Source: Paracoccaceae bacterium (GTDB taxonomy: Bacteria > Pseudomonadota > Alphaproteobacteria > Rhodobacterales > Rhodobacteraceae). From it: a DNA stretch of 7,770 bases. The notes beneath the pieces were generated by a model. That model was given only the letters and a program-made list of their open reading frames with translations. It did no database searches and was not told the origin of the DNA. A program made the translations under genes and the position numbers. Position 1 is the first letter of the stretch, and every line of letters begins with the position of its first letter. The stretch covers positions 1 to 7,770 of the forward strand of contig JAHELH010000111.1 in assembly GCA_024644285.1 (NCBI GenBank), given 5' to 3'. Below, in pieces: positions 5,056-7,770 of this stretch.

Positions 5056-5083
5056 TTGATTGTTATCAAGTTATCGCTAACAT
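5056..5083 (+). promoter_or_regulatory. Promoter-like pair with GTTATC direct repeats in the ispB/ispE convergent gap
   Basis: TTGATT (5056-5061), a 16-base spacer and TAACAT (5078-5083) each match 4 of 6 consensus bases. The spacer contains the direct repeat GTTATC-AA-GTTATC (5062-5075), and TTGAT-TGTT-ATCAA (5056-5069) is a dyad. No plus-strand gene follows, so any transcript would be antisense to the end of ispE. AT-rich spacer DNA gives such matches easily. Confidence 0.2.
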
Positions 5084-5092
5084 GTTTGCGTG

Positions 5093-5115
5093 GGGCGGCG
5101 GGCTGAAGACCGCCC
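5093..5115. repeat. REP-like hairpin ahead of the ispE 3' end
   Basis: GGGCGG (5093-5098) pairs with CCGCCC (5110-5115); an alternative register pairs GGCGG (5097-5101) with CCGCC (5110-5114) around GCTGAAGA. The form 'GGCGGGcTGAAgaCCGCCCTACG' resembles short dispersed palindromes seen in intergenic DNA of many proteobacteria. Only one copy occurs in this window, so the repeat call is by resemblance. It could also act as a 3' stabilising or terminating stem for the convergent genes. Confidence 0.35.
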
Positions 5116-5136
5116 TACGGCAGCCGCTAGGTGGCT

Positions 5137-6021
5137 TTAATCTGTGGCCACGGTGGCGACCGCAGTCACCTGGATCCAATGCCCTGGGAACATTGCCTTC
5201 GCCGCCTCGGCCACGTCGCGCGCCGCGCTCTCGTTGCCGTACATTCCCCAGCAGGTCGACCCCGACCCGGACATGTCGCAGTCGAGCGTCGCCGCCTGGG
5301 ACCACGTCCACTTCAGCACCGCACCCACCCGATCGGTAAGTTCTGCCGCGCATTTGGTCAGTGCGTTGCGCGCCTGACTCGTCCAGCCCTGCAGATCCTC
5401 TAGCAGCAGCGGGTCGCCCCAGGCTCGGGGTTCGCGATAGTCCTCGTCACCGTAAAGCTCGGCGTAGACTTCGAATACGCGGGCGGTGTCCAGCACCACG
5501 CCCGGATTGACCAGCACCAGCCAGAACTCCGGCAGGCCCGGCACCGGCTGCACAGTCTCGCCGATCCCCGACATCAGCGCCGGCACCGGCGCCTGCAGGC
5601 AGACCGGCAAGTCCGCCCCCAGCGCAAGCGCCTCGTCGCCCGATAGCGACGCCACGTTCCAAAGTCGCGCCAGCGCCCGCAGCGCCGCTGCCGCATCCGA
5701 GGAACCGCCGCCCAGTCCGGCGCCGTTCGGCAGATGTTTTTCCAGGACGATCCGCGCCTTGGGCTGCACGCCTCGCCGTGCCGCCAGAAGGCGCGCCGCG
5801 CGCAGAACCAGGTTATCTTCGCCCGCCGGCACCCCTGACGCCATGGGCCCGGTCACGTGCAGCGACAGGTCGTCGGCGGCAGAAACGGACAGGCCGTCGC
5901 CCAGGTCGCGGGCAAAGACCACGAGGCTGTGCAGCAGATGATAGCCGTCGGCGCGGCGGCCGGTGATCTCGAGCGTCAGGTTGATCTTCGCCGGCGCGAA
6001 GGCCTCGATGCCTCGGCTCAC
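5137..6021 (-). CDS. ispE: 4-diphosphocytidyl-2-C-methyl-D-erythritol kinase
   Basis: Fourth enzyme of the MEP pathway to IPP and DMAPP: it phosphorylates the 2-hydroxyl of CDP-methylerythritol with ATP in the cytoplasm. The 294-residue length is normal. GHMP-kinase motifs are in order: PAKINLTL (10-17) with Lys12, GYH (26-28), the ATP loop LPNGAGLGGGSSDAAAA (98-113 region), GADLPV with the presumed catalytic Asp137, and MSGSGSTCWG (250-259). The start is a GTG at 6021 whose last bases form GTGA with the TGA of the upstream TPR gene, a 4-base overlap typical of translational coupling. No ATG lies near the conserved N-terminus, and AGGA is close upstream. One small oddity is VVLDTARVF (176-183 region), where many homologues have Ser-Thr in place of Asp-Thr. 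The gene converges with the prenyl diphosphate synthase gene, which uses IPP downstream. Confidence 0.95.
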   Translation of the reverse strand: MSRGIEAFAPAKINLTLEITGRRADGYHLLHSLVVFARDLGDGLSVSAADDLSLHVTGPMASGVPAGEDNLVLRAARLLAARRGVQPKARIVLEKHLPNGAGLGGGSSDAAAALRALARLWNVASLSGDEALALGADLPVCLQAPVPALMSGIGETVQPVPGLPEFWLVLVNPGVVLDTARVFEVYAELYGDEDYREPRAWGDPLLLEDLQGWTSQARNALTKCAAELTDRVGAVLKWTWSQAATLDCDMSGSGSTCWGMYGNESAARDVAEAAKAMFPGHWIQVTAVATVATD

Positions 6022-7721
6022 CCGTCCTGCGCCGTCACCTTGATCGGCGGCGCGCCCTCTTCGTCCAGCACCACGTCCAGGCCGACTTCGAGCTTGCGGC
6101 GGATGCGCTCGGCGTCCTTTTCCTCGGGATCGAAGGACAGGGCGCGCTTCCACTGGAACTCGGCCTCGGTCTTGCGGCCCACCGCCCAGTAGGCATCGCC
6201 CAGATGGTCGTTGACGACCGGATCGACGGCCATCAGCTCGGCGGCGCGCTCGAGATTCACCACCGCCTCTGCGTATTCGCCCATGCGGTACTGGACCCAG
6301 CCCAGGCTGTCGATGATGTAGCCCGAGTCGGGCCGGGCGGCGACCGCCTCTTCGATCATGGCGAGGGCCTCGTCGAGGTTGACGCCCATCTCGACGAAGG
6401 AATAGCCGAGGTAGTTCAGCACCTGCGGCTGCCCCGGGTTCAGTTCCAGCGCCTTGCGGAAATCGGCCTCTGCGGCCTCCCACTCGTCGGTGCGCTCGTT
6501 GGTGATGCCGCGGGCGAAGAAAATCAGCCATTGCCCACGGTCGGGGTCGGGATACAACGCGATGGCGCGGTCATAGGCATCGCGCGCCTCGGCATAGCGT
6601 TCTTCGCCGCGCAGCGCGTCACCCAGCGTGACGAAGACGGCGGGATTGTCCGGCCGGTTTCGGGCCAGCTGTTCCAGGACCTCGATGGCGGCCTCGATCT
6701 TGCCGGACCGGCGCAGCGCGTCGGCGCGACCCAGTTCCGCTGCGTCGAAAGAGGGATGTTCCGGCGGCACGCGCTTGAACGCCTCGGTGGCAAGTTCGTA
6801 GCGTTCCAGCGCTTCCAGCACAGAGGCGCTGAGCAGGATGGCATCGACATTGTCGGGCCGCAAATACTCTGAAAGACGGCTATATAGCAGCGTGTAGCCG
6901 TCGGACGCCTCGCCGTGCAAAGCGCCGGCGACGACCAGGAAGGTTTCCGCGGCGCCGTCCTTGGCATTGCGCACCGCGTCGAACGGCAGCGTCTTGCCAG
7001 CCTCGAGGTCGGCGCGCAGGGCCGCGAGCGCCGGATCCAGGGAGGTAGAGAACGACTGGTCAAGCAGTTCGATGGCGTCCTCGTTGCGTTCCAGCTGGCT
7101 GAGCACCTGCGCGAAGGCGACCACGCCCCGGCGGCTGAGCTGCAGCACGCCCTGCGCGCGGCCCGACAGAATCTCGTCGGCGCCCTCGAAATCGCCGACC
7201 ATCGCAAGCGCCAGCGCCTTGTGATAGAGGCCGAAAAGCTGGACCCCCTGCTCTTCCGCCACGGTATCGAAGGTCGCCTGCGCGTCGGACATCCGGCCGA
7301 GGCCCAATTCCGCCCAGGCCTTGAGCAGGCCATCGACCAGCGGCCCAACATTCTGCCCGGCCTCCAGGTCGGTGATGACGCCCTCGTAATTCTCGTTCGC
7401 GAACTGGTTCGCCAGAAGCGCCATGTTGCCGATCTGGCTGCTGGTGCCGAGCGAGATCAGCCGTCGCGCAACGGCCACGGCACGGTCCACGTCGCCGAGG
7501 CTGACATAGGCCATGATCGCGTTTTCCATCAGCGCCGGGTTTGTCGGATCCTGGATCAGCGCCTGCGCGTAATAGGTCGCCGCCGCCTTGTAATCGCTTG
7601 CAAAGCTGGCATGGCGCGCGGCCAGGTAGGAACCGGCAACGCCCTGAGCGGTGGCCGGGGCGGCGATGCCGACGCCCAGCGCGGCAAGGGTCAGGATTTG
7701 CAGAACGGATCGAATTTGCAC
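6018..7721 (-). CDS. Secreted tetratricopeptide-repeat protein
   Basis: A 567-residue TPR protein with an N-terminal Sec signal peptide: Arg4, a hydrophobic stretch LQILTLAALGVGIAAP and an AxA site, with cleavage expected after Ala25 (ATA|QG). No lipobox Cys is present, so it is probably periplasmic or loosely attached to the envelope. TPR units can be seen at about 28-94 (two) and more regularly at about 294-534 (seven), including LNYLGYSFVEMGVNLDEAL and IIDSLGWVQYRMGEYAEAV, which are typical of a widespread alphaproteobacterial family of unknown function. The middle, 95-290, is helical and more diverged. The start is a GTG at 7721, supported by the signal peptide; AAAGG lies about 10 bases upstream, and no other in-frame start is visible up to the window edge. 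It is coupled to ispE by a GTGA overlap. A scaffold role in envelope assembly is possible but not shown. Confidence 0.9.
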   Translation of the reverse strand: MQIRSVLQILTLAALGVGIAAPATAQGVAGSYLAARHASFASDYKAAATYYAQALIQDPTNPALMENAIMAYVSLGDVDRAVAVARRLISLGTSSQIGNMALLANQFANENYEGVITDLEAGQNVGPLVDGLLKAWAELGLGRMSDAQATFDTVAEEQGVQLFGLYHKALALAMVGDFEGADEILSGRAQGVLQLSRRGVVAFAQVLSQLERNEDAIELLDQSFSTSLDPALAALRADLEAGKTLPFDAVRNAKDGAAETFLVVAGALHGEASDGYTLLYSRLSEYLRPDNVDAILLSASVLEALERYELATEAFKRVPPEHPSFDAAELGRADALRRSGKIEAAIEVLEQLARNRPDNPAVFVTLGDALRGEERYAEARDAYDRAIALYPDPDRGQWLIFFARGITNERTDEWEAAEADFRKALELNPGQPQVLNYLGYSFVEMGVNLDEALAMIEEAVAARPDSGYIIDSLGWVQYRMGEYAEAVVNLERAAELMAVDPVVNDHLGDAYWAVGRKTEAEFQWKRALSFDPEEKDAERIRRKLEVGLDVVLDEEGAPPIKVTAQDG

Positions 7722-7770
7722 GGGCGGGGGGCCTTTCTGTCGGGATGCGGCGCACCCTAAACCGCGTGTG

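Noticed and set aside
5082..5339. Plus-strand ORF starting MFAWGGG after the promoter-like pair in the convergent gap
   Set aside because: Most of it is antisense to ispE and its translation is Pro/Arg/Ser-rich with no ribosome site; kept only as a possible non-coding transcript.
5137..6531. Extension of the ispE frame upstream to 6531 (464 residues)
   Set aside because: The added part is Gly/Arg-rich antisense-like translation inside the TPR gene; the GTG at 6021 fits the conserved IspE N-terminus and the GTGA overlap.
6204..7760. Long plus-strand open frames opposite the TPR gene (6204-6872 and 6915-7760)
   Set aside because: They are complements of a gene with regular TPR periodicity and a signal peptide; their translations show no family pattern.
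7722..7770. Promoter or gene start upstream of the TPR gene
   Set aside because: Only 49 bases are visible, with no convincing -35/-10 pair; the ATG at 7745 on the plus strand leaves too few codons to judge.
1..7770. Defence system, toxin-antitoxin pair, CRISPR array, prophage or mobile element
   Set aside because: No repeats, transposase, nuclease or toxin-like genes were found; the gene set is housekeeping plus regulators.

Overview
The window looks like an ordinary chromosomal stretch from a high-GC alphaproteobacterium, most likely a member of the Rhodobacteraceae (Roseobacter group). This rests on gene content and protein character (a DdsA-type long-chain prenyl synthase, a GcvA-type LysR regulator, a secreted TPR protein joined to ispE, DUF465 and DUF2007 small proteins), on the strong G/C bias at third codon positions, and on GTG starts. 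The assignment is by recognition, not by a database search. I see no insertion sequence, phage gene, CRISPR array, tRNA or rRNA.

Layout. Positions 1-464 (minus) hold most of a tag gene (3-methyladenine DNA glycosylase I), cut by the window edge. Divergent from it, 594-1439 (plus) encodes a stand-alone EAL-domain c-di-GMP phosphodiesterase with all expected catalytic residues. Next is a compact regulatory unit: a 36-codon ORF on the minus strand (1515-1625) with a strong Shine-Dalgarno site, diverging across about 107 AT-rich bases from a LysR regulator (1733-2671, plus) that may be translated from a leaderless or nearly leaderless mRNA. A 9-bp hairpin (1470-1494) separates the convergent EAL gene and small ORF.

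Positions 2721-3962 are a minus-strand block: a DUF2007 protein (3747-3962) overlaps by 23 bases a TrmN6-like N6-adenine methyltransferase (2993-3769). A separate 55-residue DUF465/YdcH-like protein (2721-2888) follows.

Positions 4018-7721 concern isoprenoid supply plus one envelope protein. A long-chain all-trans polyprenyl diphosphate synthase (4018-5019, plus; probably makes the ubiquinone side chain) converges on ispE (5137-6021, minus; fourth enzyme of the MEP pathway). ispE is coupled through a GTGA stop/start overlap to an upstream gene for a secreted TPR protein (6018-7721). IspE works early in making IPP and DMAPP, and the prenyl synthase consumes IPP, so the two convergent genes lie on one metabolic route. 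Their 117-base convergent gap holds a perfect 16-bp palindrome, a GTTATC direct repeat, a promoter-like pair and a REP-like hairpin.

I found no convincing new multi-gene system. The least explained items are the 36-aa ORF paired with the LysR gene and the structured DNA between the prenyl synthase gene and ispE.
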